Made by a program: the position numbers and the translations under genes. Under the pieces are notes generated by a model. It saw nothing but the letters and a program-made list of their open reading frames with translations. It was not told the DNA's origin and ran no database searches. From contig JAJEKV010000014.1 of NCBI GenBank assembly GCA_021234155.1, forward strand, positions 5,535,563-5,599,562: a DNA stretch of 64,000 bases, read 5' to 3'. This document shows, one piece after another, positions 31,627 through 45,424 of this stretch (its first letter is position 1; each line of letters opens with the position of its first letter). This DNA is from Isoetes taiwanensis. Its lineage: Eukaryota > Streptophyta > Lycopodiopsida > Isoetales > Isoetaceae.

Positions 31627-31722
<96 letters not shown>
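31627..31722. repeat. (GATA)24 microsatellite
   Basis: About 24 perfect GATA units. The frame through it (repeats of SIYL on the minus strand) is not a gene. Confidence 0.98.
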
Positions 31723-34700
31723 TGGCACTGTGGCAATGTAATTCTTTTGTTTTAAAGTCAACATAGTGCACATACATTTACTGTTTGCATTTCTTCACTC
31801 TGGACTATGGGGAGATTACAGACCAATTGTTTCCATAATTTTATCATAGATTGCTGTGCAGTTGATAACTATCACTTCACTTTGTGCATCATATTTTCAA
31901 GCTAATTATAGTGACTTCCATATGTTCATATATTTCATAAATGATTAGATGCAGGAGTTGATTCTATGATCAAATCTCATTAAGGCATTTGGTTATTTGT
32001 AGGACCCACAATTCACCTTAATTAACATTTACCAATTAACATGGCCAGGCAGTTTGATCTCTGCAATAAAACTCTCTGCACTGGCAATGATATTATTCTT
32101 CTACTCAGGCATAATCAACAAGGTTCACGGCAAGATTCGTTGGAACAGGACCGCAGGGTAAGTTGGCTTAGTTATGTGGATCTCTTAACAGAGCACAATG
32201 CTATACCGGCTTACTTCATCAATTCAAACTGAACTGAGCATATATCATGTGTTGATATACCATTATATGTGTAACAGGCTAATTATTTGAGCATTCCCTC
32301 CTTCGCTTTCCATCATTTTCTGCCGCTTCAAAAATTCCTTCTCATCTGTGACTAGCAGCACTAAAGCTTCATCGACCAAAGCAGCTTCAGACGCACACCT
32401 CATCAAGCAGCGAACAGGTGATTCCTTAACATTTTTTTTGGAGATCTCTGATTTTTGTATGTCCGCTTGCAGACTGCCTCAATCCCTTGCAATAACACTT
32501 CCAATAACATTAGGGTTAGAAACTTAGTTGCTTCAGCTTGATTTTCCTGCAGTGAACATGCATGGGCTGGATTTGAACAGTGCCGCGTGAATCGATTGTG
32601 TAGCCTTCCACTTTTAAATGTGAAGGCTACATGTCTTCTCTCTTTTATTGTAGTTTCGGTGTCTGAAACATGATTTTGTTGCTTGCTTGCAGTCATTAGA
32701 GCCCATATAGCAATGTTCTGGAGCTTCAGCAGGCTAGAGCCTCAGGTAAAATGCTTTTTACAACCACATTATCTGGTGTTGCATTGTCACAACACTAAGT
32801 CTGTCTATGAAAATTTACTGGGCAGATTTTATGGGCCTTTTCACTTTGTATTTTCTTGATTAGGAATCTGAGAATTTATTTTTATGCTGCCTTACTGCTT
32901 TTTTTTTTTTATAAGTAGAGATCTTGCCATTTTTTTAGCATCATAACCATAAACATAAAGGGCATTTACCATGTTTATTTTAGAGACTAAAATTTATGAC
33001 ATGCTGGAAATAGTTTCAATTCTGAGTATTTTAGTTCTTCTCATGTATCTTATGCAGACAAAGTTCTTTATGCTTTTGTGACTATCCAGCATTCTCTGAT
33101 TGTTTACATACAACATGCATATACAACGATGTAGGTATTTTAACTAGACATCATAGTTAAGATGTACCAATAACCAGAATTTAAAAAATCATTGTTTAAT
33201 AACCAGAATTTAATCAGAATTGTTACTATGTGTCAATAACCAGACTTCATGATTTCCCTTCTTGCATTTGATTTTCTATGTTATCCATCTTTCATTAGGG
33301 CTGTGACTGTTGGTAAACTAGCTCTACAACATGTTCCTTGCCCATGGCTGGATAAAATTTCATGTGACCGATAGATATTCTCTTGCCCATGTAAAATCTT
33401 AATATTCCAATGAATTCTATTCTCTTGCCTGCTGCTGGATAGAACTTAATTTGTGAATAGTAATTGAATGGAGCTCTATAGGAATTCGTTAGCTTATATA
33501 ATTTTGTTGGTTAAGTGGATTTTTTCCTCTTATTTTTTATTATTTTTTCCCTTTATCTATTACTGGGTTGGAACAATTTACCAGGTTGCTACTAGGCGAG
33601 GCCCTGATGATATGAGGACTGATATGAGGATAGTGACATAACTCAGCTTTCAGGTGTCTTTTGTATCCCTTTGCATCCCGTTTCTTCATGAAAATAGAAT
33701 ACTTGGCCTCTGTTTCTTCCCAAATAGATAGCTTTTATCAAATCCATGTTCTTAGAAGATGATTGTCCTCTTTATTTCTTATGATTTATCAAATGTCATT
33801 TTATTTGGACATATCCACCACTGTATTTCAAAGTCCCAAATGAAGGCTATAAAATGTCGTTTCACCGTTGTATTACAAAGTTTTAAAGTGAAAGCTATAA
33901 AATAGTCAACTCTTTACTATTTTTATTAGGCTATATTCTAGACATGCGCTGAAATTATTGCTTGAATTGCAGGAAACAGAACTCCTTGGACAAATTGTTT
34001 TGCTTTGTTTATTCTCAGTATGTTTGAAGGTAACGCTGCTTTACTATAAGACAAAATCCCATTGATTGGTCCAGTAAGTAGACATATGATATATTTTGGT
34101 GCTTAAAGTATATGTGCCTTTTTAAGTTCTCTGTCTATGGCACCAGCCTCATGGAGATGGATCTGAACGCTGGACCATGGCAAACAAATGTTTTTTTCTT
34201 CAGCTTGGTAAAAGCTCTTCAAGAAGACTTTAATTTGTATTCCATTAGGAATGTGGTCTATTTTCTTCTTTATGTAGGCATCTTTATACATTCCATCTCC
34301 AGTAGGAAACATGTAATGATGTTCAATGCAATGGCGCAAATGATAATGCATTCGGAAAGAAGATTTTGGGTTGTCTACTTTCAAATCGATCATCGTCAAT
34401 GTAGGTGCATTTGTAACAACACATTGAATAGTTCCGAAAGCTTCGTTGTTGGGACCGTAAGTGGTGCTGCACATTAGGCCATTGGATATGGAACACTTAA
34501 TTGCTTGAAAATACAAGCAATGATTTGCTATGATGTAAATTAAAAGTTATTTATTGTTCTTATTTAAAAGTTTTAAGTCCTAATGGTATACTTTTATCTA
34601 TCAAGTATCACGAAAAGTTGTCGGTTAAGAATCTGTGTCCAGCAGTGATTTTAAACTCAAAATGTATTATATGCACCAAAATTTTAAAATTTATGGTTAT

Positions 34701-35844
34701 TATTTCTGACATGATTCTAAGATCATCTTTCCTTTTTATCAATTACGAACAATAAGTTTGTAGATTTTTAGCCATCTCATAAGCATGCTTATTTTATTTC
34801 GAGCATTAGAGGGAAGGTGCATATTCCTTTCACTTTTAATATTTATATAGATGGAAATCTCCAATTAAATACCTTCTGTCTTTTTAACCAATCCTTTACA
34901 ATCTTACAAAATCCTTGCTTCTTGACGTAAAAATTCATCTATCCATTCATCCAACAATGGCAAATGATTCTAACTCCAAATGCATAGAGTTACCAATTTC
35001 ATACACCCATATGAGTTCGGTGGTGAATTAAAATATTCTAGCTTACTTCTCGCCTTCCTACATACTTAGTGGACAACTTCTATAGCCCCCTATTGTCAAT
35101 TTTGAAATAATTTTTTTCAACTTACATACCTAGGTGACTTTGATCAACATTGACAAGCGGCTTCAACTTCACATACTTATATTGTGAATATAATTTCATG
35201 CATGACAATGCGACGTAACATAAATATCATCTCATAGGACCATCACTTTAGAATTATGAAGAGTCTATCCATGCATAGTTTTTTAGGGTTTCTTTGTCTC
35301 ACACTTTTCTTAACGACGAAACTGAAATGATGATTCATAATTTTGGTCTTCACTACTAGACCATGTCCTTGCATAATTCATATCATACAAACTTCTTCAC
35401 GACCTATGTTATCTTAGACAATCACGTTTTAACACCACATAATATGCCTTGCAACATGGAAATAGTTGTAGCCATATTGAGAACAAGTACATGTTTATAA
35501 AAATCCATTGACTGCTAAGGAGTATACTGATTGTTGCATTCAAGAGTGTCAGTTTATACTTCTATTTCATTTGCTTCTTCTACATCCTGTAGGGCTCAAG
35601 GTCACATTAAGTTGAAGATTCCTATATGAAAATTTTATCCAATCTAGCAAAATTAAATTCATCTCACCATTAATCATCTCATACAAGTTGTAGATCGATC
35701 TCCAACCATGAAAATAATTGCAACATTTTCTAGCCAACAACCAAACAACTACCCCTCCCCTTCAAATCGCTACTATAGCCCGGCAACGCCGGGCACCATA
35801 ACTAGTCTTCTCATAATTTCTAATCTGAATCCTTATATGTACTC
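31723..35844. other. Spacer, nothing recognised
   Basis: Short frames on both strands without protein signatures. Several AG/GT-like boundaries exist, but I cannot build a gene model. Confidence 0.45.
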
Positions 35845-36034
35845 TTTGATCACTGGTTGCTTAATCATGCCCTGTTGTGCATTTCTTGCTCTGATAGATT
35901 GCTTCAGCCACAGATAAATTTGAGAATTGGCTATGGATTAAGAGGTTTTGTTGGATTAATATTTTTTCCTGGTGTTTTATTTCAGTGGTTCCAAAAGTTC
36001 ACAGGTTCTAAGGCCTTTTACATGCAAGAAATGA
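35845..36034 (+). repeat. Dispersed duplicate containing an exon-like end, copy 2
   Basis: Counterpart of 27211-27399 (TGATCACTGGTTGCTTA..., ending with the acceptor and WFQKFTGSKAFYMQEM). Here the open frame continues to about 36111 (RDFYGAFLCFCSLPKFRELRDRFLV). The downstream PCNA pseudogene is not duplicated here. Confidence 0.75.
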
Positions 36035-36461
36035 GAGATTTCTATGGCGCATTCCTTTGCTTTTGCAGTTTGCCTAAATTCAGGGAACTTAGAGATAGAT
36101 TTCTTGTATGATTTCTGGCATTGGGAAGCACAACTGAGGACAATTGTCTTTTACCATGACTTGAAACTTGTGAATCCGCAGTCGTTGATTGGTGAGGCTT
36201 TTTAAGGCGCGGCCATAAGAGCCATAAAAGGGTAAAAGAGCTATATAAGGAGCAAGCTTTATATGCCAAACGCCTTTTCGAAAGGTGGATTCATATCAGA
36301 TTGCATGCATTTTGGATTTATTGTATGAATGGTTGTCATCCTACTGCCTGACAGAGTCTTCTAGCGGAAGCAATGTTGCAGGTTTGTAGGTTATATTAAA
36401 TAGAGTTTTCTAGAAATAAAGTGGAAGAGTTAGATATTAAAAAGCTGATTTTCTGCAATTC

Positions 36462-37043
36462 TGGAAAACATTTATGGAAGCATAAAGCCTAAGATGAAGA
36501 CACAGAATTGCATAGAATTCTGGCTATCCATAGAACTAAGACTGGGGCCGGATCTATTCTAGATTTTCTACGGTTACATCTCCCTTTAAAGTTCAAACAC
36601 ACCACAAAAATATCAGAGGTGGCTGTAATCCAAGGCAGTGGCCGAAATTACAACCTAAACATGGATCCATCCGCTCCAAACTGCAAAAGGCTTTTCACAT
36701 TTTAGAGAAGCGGAATCGTTTCTGAGGAATCACAAGAAGTGATAAAGGAAGAAGATAGACCTGAAAAAGAAGAGATAGGGCAGACATATTTGCCACCGGA
36801 CTCTAAAAACCTCTTGCTGAATCGTGGGATGCATGTGGGGTTCTTGGCATCCTCACATAGCCGAAAAAAGAAAGTTTCCAGCCTCCATCTAGATCATTAG
36901 ACTGGTGTCGAAATGCAGAGATAATCTAGCAAAGCATGCATCCTCGGAAGACACGTCCCCATTCAAAACCATAGAAAGAAGCTTTTCCGACTTTTGGAAA
37001 TCGGAAAATTTTTCTTATCTCTGAAAACCCCAAAACCTTAGGA
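36462..37043. repeat. Long direct repeat, copy 1
   Basis: Nearly identical to 40249-40850, about 3.8 kb away. Differences are a roughly 20-base gap near the left end and scattered substitutions. It contains TGGGGCCGGATCTATTCTAG and GAAGACACGTCCCC. No protein signature, and no LTR-like TG/CA ends or primer site next to it. Confidence 0.9.
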
Positions 37044-40000
37044 GTAGTCTATATGGTGTGGTCATATGTGTATGCTAGGTTGTGTAAAGCTCAGGAGGTG
37101 TGCTCACATGCGTCCCTGTGTGGCATTTGGAGGATATGAGTAGGTAAAAAATGTCATTTGCACATATTGTAGTAAATGTAAGTTTTAAAATGTATAGCAA
37201 ATCTCAATGCAAAATTAGGCAATTGTTTCAAGAAGGGCATAATACAATCAAATGCCATTATGTACTTGGAGCTAGTGCTCCAGAAATGAAAAATCGAAGG
37301 AAAAAAGGATGAAGGTGATCCAAATGGGGATGCAATACTTTTGCATCATCATTTCAATGCCCTTTAGCCTATAATCTATTCTAATTAGGTGCTTCTTGAA
37401 GTAATTATTTTACTGCCTTTTTAGGTAGGTATTTTGATGATTTCTTTAGAGAGCAGATACGACTGGAGCATGTAAGTTTGACCTCAATGCCAGTACGCAT
37501 TATGCATGAGACCCGCTAGAAGTTCAAGATTACATCATTTGGTGTCACGATTAGGGGAGTGTACATGGAAGTAGTAAATCAATAGTTTTTGCTTTGTTAA
37601 GTCGCTTAGCTTTTAAGAGCGGCTAGGAACAAGGATTAGAATGTTTGGTGTTACGGTTAGGAGGATGTACACAAAGGTAGTAAATCAATGGTTTTACTTT
37701 GCACATTAACGTAGCTTTTAAAAGGTGCAAAGTAATTTGAATACGCAAGAACTATATTTATATTTATTCTTCTCTAATTTCAAACATTGAAGGAAATAGG
37801 ATTTGTTAAACAGAAGACCGAATCATATTAATCCAAAATATAGAAACCAATGTAAACAGAAATAATTTGCAGTAACATGTAACAGAACGTATAACATATG
37901 TAGCACTTGGAGCTTCCTCATATCAGAAAAAATGAATCACGTTCAATGTTTATCAGAGTTTCTATACAATAGATTTGTTGAGCAGATCCTATAATACAAT
38001 AGATTGATGTCGAAAAGATCCCTTCAATGCATATCCATTCGTACTACATATCTGATGAAGCATTATGATAGCAGCCAGCATAATGTGTACCTCTGAAATT
38101 TTGTCCTCTGTCAAGAGATTCATATAGAAGATAAAGAGCATGGGGGAAGAACTGTATCTGACATATTATGCAACAAACAAAACACATTCAATGGTCTCAA
38201 ACCTGTATTTTAATTAACCTCAATATAGAAACAATACAAAGACTCACCTGACCATTGTCATCATCATGATCAGAGAACTGCAACGGTCACCAGTTCTGCC
38301 ACATGTCTTGTTGCAAGATAATCTAAATCATCTCCTGCCAGAGTTTAAAGCAGGATCAGTGGGGCAGCCAATCCAAGGGAACAACCAATAAACTTGGCTT
38401 ATCTTCATGGCCTAATAGATGCATGTACAAAATAATGGGGATATGATAATGGGAAAATTTTGTACTATCGCACCTCACATTTTAGAATGCACTAATTGAG
38501 GGCAATTGTATGTTCATAAATTGAACAGATTGATGCAGGTGAGTATAGACAGATAGTGGATGTAAGATAATAAATTCGAACATCATATTATATAAGCAAC
38601 CATTTACCTTTCTTGGGCCCTTACTGGCCATTTACCCAACTGTTCAACTATATAAATAATCCAAACCATCCTAGAAAAGAGTACGTTTGATGTATGGTTT
38701 CACTCTGATCTCTGATGTTGTTGGATATGACAGAGCTGCAATTTAAGGAAGAGTTCAAGCTACTTAACAGATGCACTGCGTATAATATGAACCATAGCCC
38801 ACGGTGATTAGAAACATACGTAGAAAGCATGCTACCAACGACATCTTCATTGTTGGCATGCTATTATAGCTGAGTCACTGCAAAGTATCAAAGCCATGAT
38901 ATAGTACTAATGCAGATAATCATCAGCTCTTTAGGTAGCCATCTTTATTGTTGGCATGCTGTTATAGCTCAATCACAGCATGTCAAGCAAATCATCATGA
39001 GATCTTTAGGTAGTCAACTTTTGCCTCCAAAAGCAACAACAGTCCAAAGCAACTCTATATACAAATCATAAAATTGTGCATAAGAATACCCAAACTGTGT
39101 CTGGCATTGTATCATGATGAACTGCATCCACAACATTGGATTGGCCGAAGTCCTCCAACAGAAAGTACAAAAATATGAGGAACCAATTAGGCCCATCCCC
39201 AATGCCTTGCAAGAATTTCAGTTCTATCTCAGGCTTGTGTCAAGGGCATGCTCAAATTATGTCGGGCCAAAATTATATGCTATGAAAGACATAAAATGCA
39301 CGCATGTCCACAATGACCATTACATTATTTTACTTATAGAGCCAAGTAATATATTGCAATTGCAAGTATAAAGAAGGCACAAACATATAAAGAAGGCATA
39401 AAGCACGAACGTACATACCCTTTAAGACATAGCAGATCTTCACTCTGAAGCCATATTTGTAAAGATCGTAGCACTTGAAGATAAGGAGACAACTGCTCCC
39501 CAGAATCATCCCCGGATGTGCAACCACAATATTTGAAAACCTATAAGCAATTACATGACATGAAGCAACCATGGTTTCCTGATTTTACAATAGAGCATAA
39601 AAGTTACAAAAAAAACTTACCAGGTAGCTTATGATTAAAGAGCAGACCCTGCCAGTTAGGTATAATCAGACTTTAGAAATGTTTATTTTAGTTGTGGCAG
39701 CTGATGCTCTACATGATTCATAGAGATGATCTTGCACTACCACATTTTCTAAAGGAATGAACCATAGACATTATCCCATTCATCATAGCATAAGATAAAT
39801 TTGATGAACATGCAACATAAGCTAGAGCAGAGCTTATCAAAAGTACAAAGGAATTGCTTACATATCAATAGAATCTAATGCTTTAACAATTCCACCATGC
39901 AAAAATGGTGCAAATATCATTTATACCATCGGCATGTAACTGCAAAAATGATTCAAATATTAGTTAAACCAACTTCAAAGTAACATTCTAGAGTCTCTAA

Positions 40001-40248
40001 AATGGATCTAATTCATAACAAAATAAATACACCAGATTTGCACTAAAAATATAAGGCCCAACTCTTTTCTATCAACACAAAAGTAGAGAACGGGAAACAA
40101 AATTGTGTTCTTTTGTGAATGCAAAACTGAACACATAAGCATCAAGTAATTATATTTGCAATTATTCCAAATATGAGTTGCCACCAAGCAAGCTTGGATT
40201 CCAAAAAAACCCGTTCTGCTGCAAAATTGATTTTTGCAATCAATCTCC
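37044..40248. other. Spacer between the direct repeats
   Basis: Holds two local duplications: 37540-37622 with 37648-37730 (GTAGTAAATCAAT...TTTT), and about 38842-38939 with 38940-39030 (ATTGTTGGCATGCTxTTATAGCT, period 98). No gene recognised. Confidence 0.55.
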
Positions 40249-40850
40249 AATTCTGGAAAACAACAGAGATCAATCTTAAAAATTTATGGAAGCATAAAGC
40301 CTAAGATGAAGACACAGAATTGCATAGAATTCTGGCTATCCATAGAACTAAGAGTGGGGCCGGATCTATTCTAGATTTTCTACGGTTACATCTCCCTTTA
40401 AAGTTCAAACACCACAAAAATATCAGAGGTGGCTGTAATCCAAGGCAGTGGCCGAAATTACAACCTAAACATGGATCCATCCGCTCCAAACTGCAAAAGG
40501 CTTTTCACAATTTAGAGAAGCGGAATCGTTTCTGAGGAATCGCAAGAAGTGATAAAAAGGAAGAAGATAGACCTGAAAAAGAAGAGATAGGGCAGACATA
40601 TTTGCCACCGGACTCTAAAAACCTCTTGCTGAATCGTGGGATGCATGTGGGGTTCTTGGCATCCTCATATAGCCGAAAAAAGAAAATTTCCAGCCTCCAT
40701 CTAGATCATTAGACTGGTGTCGAAATGCAGAGATAATCTAGCAAAGCATGCATCCTTGGAAGACACATCCCCATTCAAAACCATAGAAAGAAGCTTTTCT
40801 AACTTTTGGAAATCGGAACTTATCTCTGAAAACCCCAAAACCTTAGGAAA
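40249..40850. repeat. Long direct repeat, copy 2
   Basis: Counterpart of 36462-37043. Similarity ends at AACCCCAAAACCTTAGGA in both copies. Confidence 0.9.
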
Positions 40851-42164
40851 TTATCATAAGAAAAAAATCAAAAAAGTTTTTCACTTGACGGAAAATCCGA
40901 ATTTAAACAATAGGATAACAAAAACATCTATGTCAAAAAATGCACAGTGTTGTTGTTCCACACCTCAGAAATATTATATGCTGAAATAAGAATGGGATAT
41001 ATTTGTCTTACCCTTAGCGCAAGAAGGTTTTTGCTGTCAAAGATGTAGATGCCGGAGATAAATTTCTTGTTTGTTTTCTCAAAGGCATGCCCAAACGTTT
41101 GAAAGAGACCAAAGTTGTATAGAAATTATCCAGCCTAGCAAAAGTCATGTCCTCTTACACATTAGGAACGATCTTAGCAATGTATAACAGACTTATTCTG
41201 ATGTGGACTGGCATTTTCAAATAATGAGGTTCTCAAATAACAATACTAATAGTTCGTATTTGCGCAGTCTACCTCTAGGGAGGCAAATGCTAGGAGAAAG
41301 ATGCCTCCTACGATTGATCTAACAGACTTTGATATGTTGTTCATTGAAGTTGGGTTGTCAAATATTTTGTGATGACTCAAGGCATCAGATGTTAGTTAGA
41401 TTATCTTTACCCAGGAATCTTATGGTATTTCTATGCCTAGAACGTATGACTTTGAGATTGCAGCTGTGAACCCAACAGATGTTTCATATAGAGGATTGTG
41501 ATGTAACAGTTGCACTGACAGCAAGTGCAGACGAAAATGCTTGATGGCAGTGATCAGATGACTTCATAACTATATTGGCTTACTATTTTATACTATTGGA
41601 GCTGATTTACTCTCTTATTTGTGCAAAAGTATCCCTTTCGTCTTTATTATTTATTTTAGTTTATTTATAGTGCTATATGAAATGACATATTTAGCATCAC
41701 CCTAAACCTGCACCCATAATACAGCTGGCATCAGAATTGTCCCGATAGTGTTTACTGTTTAACTGCACTGCTTCTTACTACATAGCAACAAGTTTAGTTA
41801 GAAATCAACTTTGAGATTCTATTTGGTAATGTCATGAACACATCTGATTCATAAATTGTAAGACCTTTACCAAGAAACTTATTGGATTTAAGATCTTTAC
41901 CAAGAAATTTACTAAGATCTTTACTGAATTTAAGATGGTAAGAGCAACTGTTCAAGAAATCTAAATATTTCCGAATTGGACGCTCCAAGACCTATTTAGT
42001 CATTGTTAGACAAAGTGTTGAGAACATACGATGCTATTACCTTATCCATTTTGCTTTATGTACTCCAATGATTCCATTAGAATGATGGATAAAAGCTAAC
42101 AATGTTGTTTAAGCTAAACGAATAAGGACAATTCTGCAATATAGAAATAAAGACTATATGTGCC
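40851..42164. other. Spacer, nothing recognised
   Basis: No coding signature or repeat apart from a local TTTACCAAGAAA(C/T)TTA duplication near 41866-41910. Confidence 0.45.
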
Positions 42165-42222
42165 CAACTAGATCTAGTCGCTCCCACTATCTCCCCCCGA
42201 TTGGGGTTATTTTATAAATTAG

Positions 42223-42313
42223 TGGAAACCCTTCCGGGGTTCTAATATGGAAACCCTTCCGAATTTCCAAAACCCGGAAGGGTTTCCAAATTAGAACCCC
42301 GGAAGGGTTTCCA
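42223..42313. repeat. Inverted GGAAACCCTTCCGG array, left
   Basis: Two units forward (42223, 42248) and two reversed make an almost perfect inverted repeat with arms of about 39 bp and a short centre (AATTTCCAAAAC). The arms share TGGAAACCCTTCCGGGGTTCTAAT. Confidence 0.92.
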
Positions 42314-43130
42314 TAAAAATATTATAATTTTGGATTTCGATGTAACCACCGTTAATTAATGCTGACCTTAAATTTACAGACTTTAATTCATGGGCCTGTT
42401 TCGGAAGAGATTTTCTTTTCGAGAATGAGCTATGGCGGGATGCTGAAGATGCTTCTACTGAGGTAATTTTTAGCGAGTCTTGATTTTTCTCTAGCCTTGA
42501 TTTTTCTCTTACGATCATAGATCATAGATCATTCCTGCAGTATGGCGGTACCTCCATCTCCCGTATGCCCTAATCATTTAAAAATATGACCAAGATACTC
42601 ACCATAGCCTAAATGGTGCTTCCAAGTTAATGGTGGAAAGAGCGGAACCAAGCTTCGCCTACCCGTGCATGTCTACAAAGAATCTGAGAGATAGACGGTC
42701 TATGAAGAAGGTCGAACATGTCTATGAAGAACGGAATGGGAAAAGGCTGGAATAGGTCCGTCCCCTGAAGAATAGGCGAGAGAAATGTATGGGAAAGAAA
42801 GCGAAATGGGAAAAAGGCCGAATAGGTCTCGCTATGAAGAAAGGGCGAGAAAATATATGGAAAAGAAGTCGAATAGGAAAAAGGCCTAATAGGTTTGGCT
42901 ATGAAGAAAGGACGAGAGATGTATGCTAAAGAAAACCAAAATACTAGTAATGTGCTTGGCGTCGAAAAAAATGTAATGGGGAAGAGCCGCCCCTTGTCTC
43001 CGGTTGGATTTAGCATAGCCGGCCTTACCGCTCTTGCATTGGAAGTCGTTCTATAGGTTTTTTTTTCCTCGCAGCTTATTGGTGCTTTTGATCTTCGTGT
43101 TTTTTGATCTAGTGGAGGATAAATACGCTT

Positions 43131-43409
43131 TTGTTTCATATTCATTTGCTTTTGATTTTGCTGCCGCACATCATCGTAACTTTCTGTTTGCTAGAACGAC
43201 TTCGAAACTTGGTAAATCGCTCTACCAAAGCGTTTGCCCAATTGGCGTCTGAGGTGCGCATCAAATTGTGGGACGATTTGGTAGGCTACCCACCTCAAAT
43301 CTTGCCGGAAATTTTTCGCAATTTAAAGGTGCAAATATTTGAGAAATGCCGGGTTCGGGCCCATGTAGCTATTGATCTTAAAATCTTTACGCAATCGGTA
43401 TCTATATAG
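43131..43409 (+). pseudogene. Gene-like fragment inside the probable transposon
   Basis: An open frame whose second half reads like a real protein (STKAFAQLASEVRIKLWDDLVGYPPQILPEIFRNLKVQIFEKCR). I do not recognise the parent gene. Other exon-like pieces lie near 42380-42460 (EEIFFSRNELWRDAEDASTE followed by a GTAATT donor-like site) and 43840-43960. They are most simply captured host fragments. Confidence 0.35.
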
Positions 43410-44736
43410 TATTTGGAGTTGATGAATGCGCAAGAGATCGCATTGAAAATCTCAAGCTTAGATGAACTTCTTCTTGACTGAGCGAATTTGTTTTGGTGGT
43501 GAGGATTACCTTTCTTATGCCATAGATTTAAAACAATTTACACGGATCCAAACGTGTAACTTGTGAATTGGGAAAGATCCATGATGCTTTCTTGGAAGAA
43601 CAAGATTGACGGCAATGGGGAGCATGTAGATGCAAGCATTAGTACTGCTTGGTGATGTTTTGTATAAATGGCGACTGAGCATGAAACGTTAGTTATGGAA
43701 CCCGAAGGCAAACTTCGTATTGGGGAAGACTCATGATATTGTTGTACCAAGAATACTTCGGCAATGGAGAGCACATAGTCGTATGTCTTTGGTTCTCTGA
43801 CTTCTGAATGAATTAAAGCGGGATGATTCTCGTGATGTTGCTAGAGAAAATGAGAAGCTAGAGAAAAGCTCAAGCAATTTAGATGCTAATGATATAGGGA
43901 CAAACAATGTTTGAGTTTGGCCTTGGCAATGCCGAATTTGCTATGAAGGTTGATGATGATGTTTGTAGAGGATGAAAAAACCCCGATGGAGCTGCGTGGA
44001 AATTGGTCCGCTTGCTGATTCTTCTTCAATAAGTAGATCAGACTGAAGCCTGCTCAAGGTTGTTGCATCAGATCGAACCAGATATGCATGGTTCTTCTTA
44101 AAAGAATGTATACTTTGGTACAGATTTGTACCATATCTTATATGCAAAGTAGAGTTTGGTTGTAAGGTTTGGTCTTTTTTGAATTTTACGTTACTTTATC
44201 ATGAAAATCTTACGAGTGGTTGTTCTGATCCGAGTCCAGGGCATGTAGTTAACCCCTGCTCGGTGATGATAGCAATATCGACAAATGTGCAAATAGGATC
44301 TGGTTGTAATTTTCCAAAATGCAGGTTTATAATCATGTTTTCCATCTATTTGGCTTTAAATGCAATTGTTTGTATTTGTCTTTCAAATGCCACTGTTACA
44401 TTCTTGTTCTTGAATTCTTAAGATTTAAGATTTAGGCCTTTCCTTTTTCTTAATAAGAAGGTATTGTGCCTTAATTTTTACTGAACGTACATAGCTTTGT
44501 ATTCAGTTAAGAGCTAGCATTGTTCCCAGTTGACGTCTCCTCCAAAAGAAACTGTTTTAGTATATAGATAGGGGTTACAACTTTATCATATTTTGAGTTC
44601 TAAAAAAAATAGAATCTAACATAGAATCTAACATTTAACAAAGACAAAGGTTATGCAATAGAGATTATGTAGAGCATAGTGCCATGATGCAACATAATAG
44701 AGTGCAACTTCACACGTACGCACTATCGAGTTTCTA

Positions 44737-45195
44737 CCTGCATGTGGAAACCTAACCTATTTTCCTCCTCATATGGAAACCTAACCTGTTTTCCTCCTCC
44801 TGTGGAAACCCTTCCTATTTTCCTCCTCCTGTGGAAACCCTTCCCAATTTCCATCATGCAAGGAAATCGGAAAGGGTTTCCACTCAAAATTTGAATTTTG
44901 AGTGACGTGCGCTCGATGGACGTGCGCCTTAATGTCGGGCGTCCGTGTGGAAAGGCGTGAGCCATAAAGGCTCACGTGTGTAAATATTTAAAAAAAAATA
45001 ATTTTGTGGAAACCCTTCCGGGTTTTAATGGAAACCCTTCCGGCTTTCCAATATGGAAACCCTTCCGGCTTTCCATGGAAACCCTTCCGGGTTTTAGTGG
45101 AAACCCTTCCGGGTTTTCAAATTCTGGAAAACCGGAAGGGTTTCCATGGAAAGCCGGAAGGGTTTCCATTAAAACCCGGAAGGGTTTCCATGGGA
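44737..45195. repeat. GGAAACCCTTCCGG array, right
   Basis: Degenerate units alternate with TTTTCCTCCTCCTGT (44745-44880). From 45006 there are five forward units spaced by TTTTAAT, CTTTCCA or TTTTAGT, then, after CAAATTCTGG, three reversed units. The last part forms a hairpin with arms of 60-70 bp. Transcribed, this would be a long double-stranded RNA. Confidence 0.92.
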
Positions 45196-45424
45196 GGCCA
45201 ACCCAAATCGGGCGTACTTAGAACCATCGAGATCTAGTTGTTCTCAACCATAACTTTTTTTATTTTTAAATTTAGCCCCTACAAAAAGCCCAGCAACGAT
45301 GGGCACTTTTTCTAGTAAAATTATAAGGGCATTTAAATAATTTTCCCTTCCCTATAACAAAAGCACGTTAAACCCTATAAACGAGGTTTTGAAAGTACCT
45401 AAAGTCTTTCTCGTTGGAGAGAGG

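Larger units (their letters stand above)
42165..45240. mobile_element. Probable DNA transposon with complex inverted ends
   Basis: The two ends are inverted: CAACTAGATCT at 42165 and AGATCTAGTTG ending at 45240, then CCCGATTGGGGTT (42196-42208) against AACCCAAATCGGG (45200-45212, 12 of 13 matching). Immediately inside each end lies an array of GGAAACCCTTCCGG in both orientations. Between the ends are gene-like fragments but no transposase that I recognise. I see no clear target duplication. The layout suggests a non-autonomous, fragment-carrying (Pack-MULE-like) element; the superfamily is uncertain. Confidence 0.55.

Noticed and set aside
31589-31777. ORF encoding repeated SIYL
   Set aside because: Translation of the GATA microsatellite.
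34103-34516. Overlapping 120-137-codon frames on both strands
   Set aside because: No family resemblance or splice structure; consistent with chance open frames.
36462-40850. LTR pair of a third retrotransposon
   Set aside because: No TG...CA ends, primer site, polypurine tract or pol sequence between the copies.
45006-45195. CRISPR-like array
   Set aside because: The repeats invert midway and spacers are short and related; this is plant transposon-end sequence in a eukaryotic genome.
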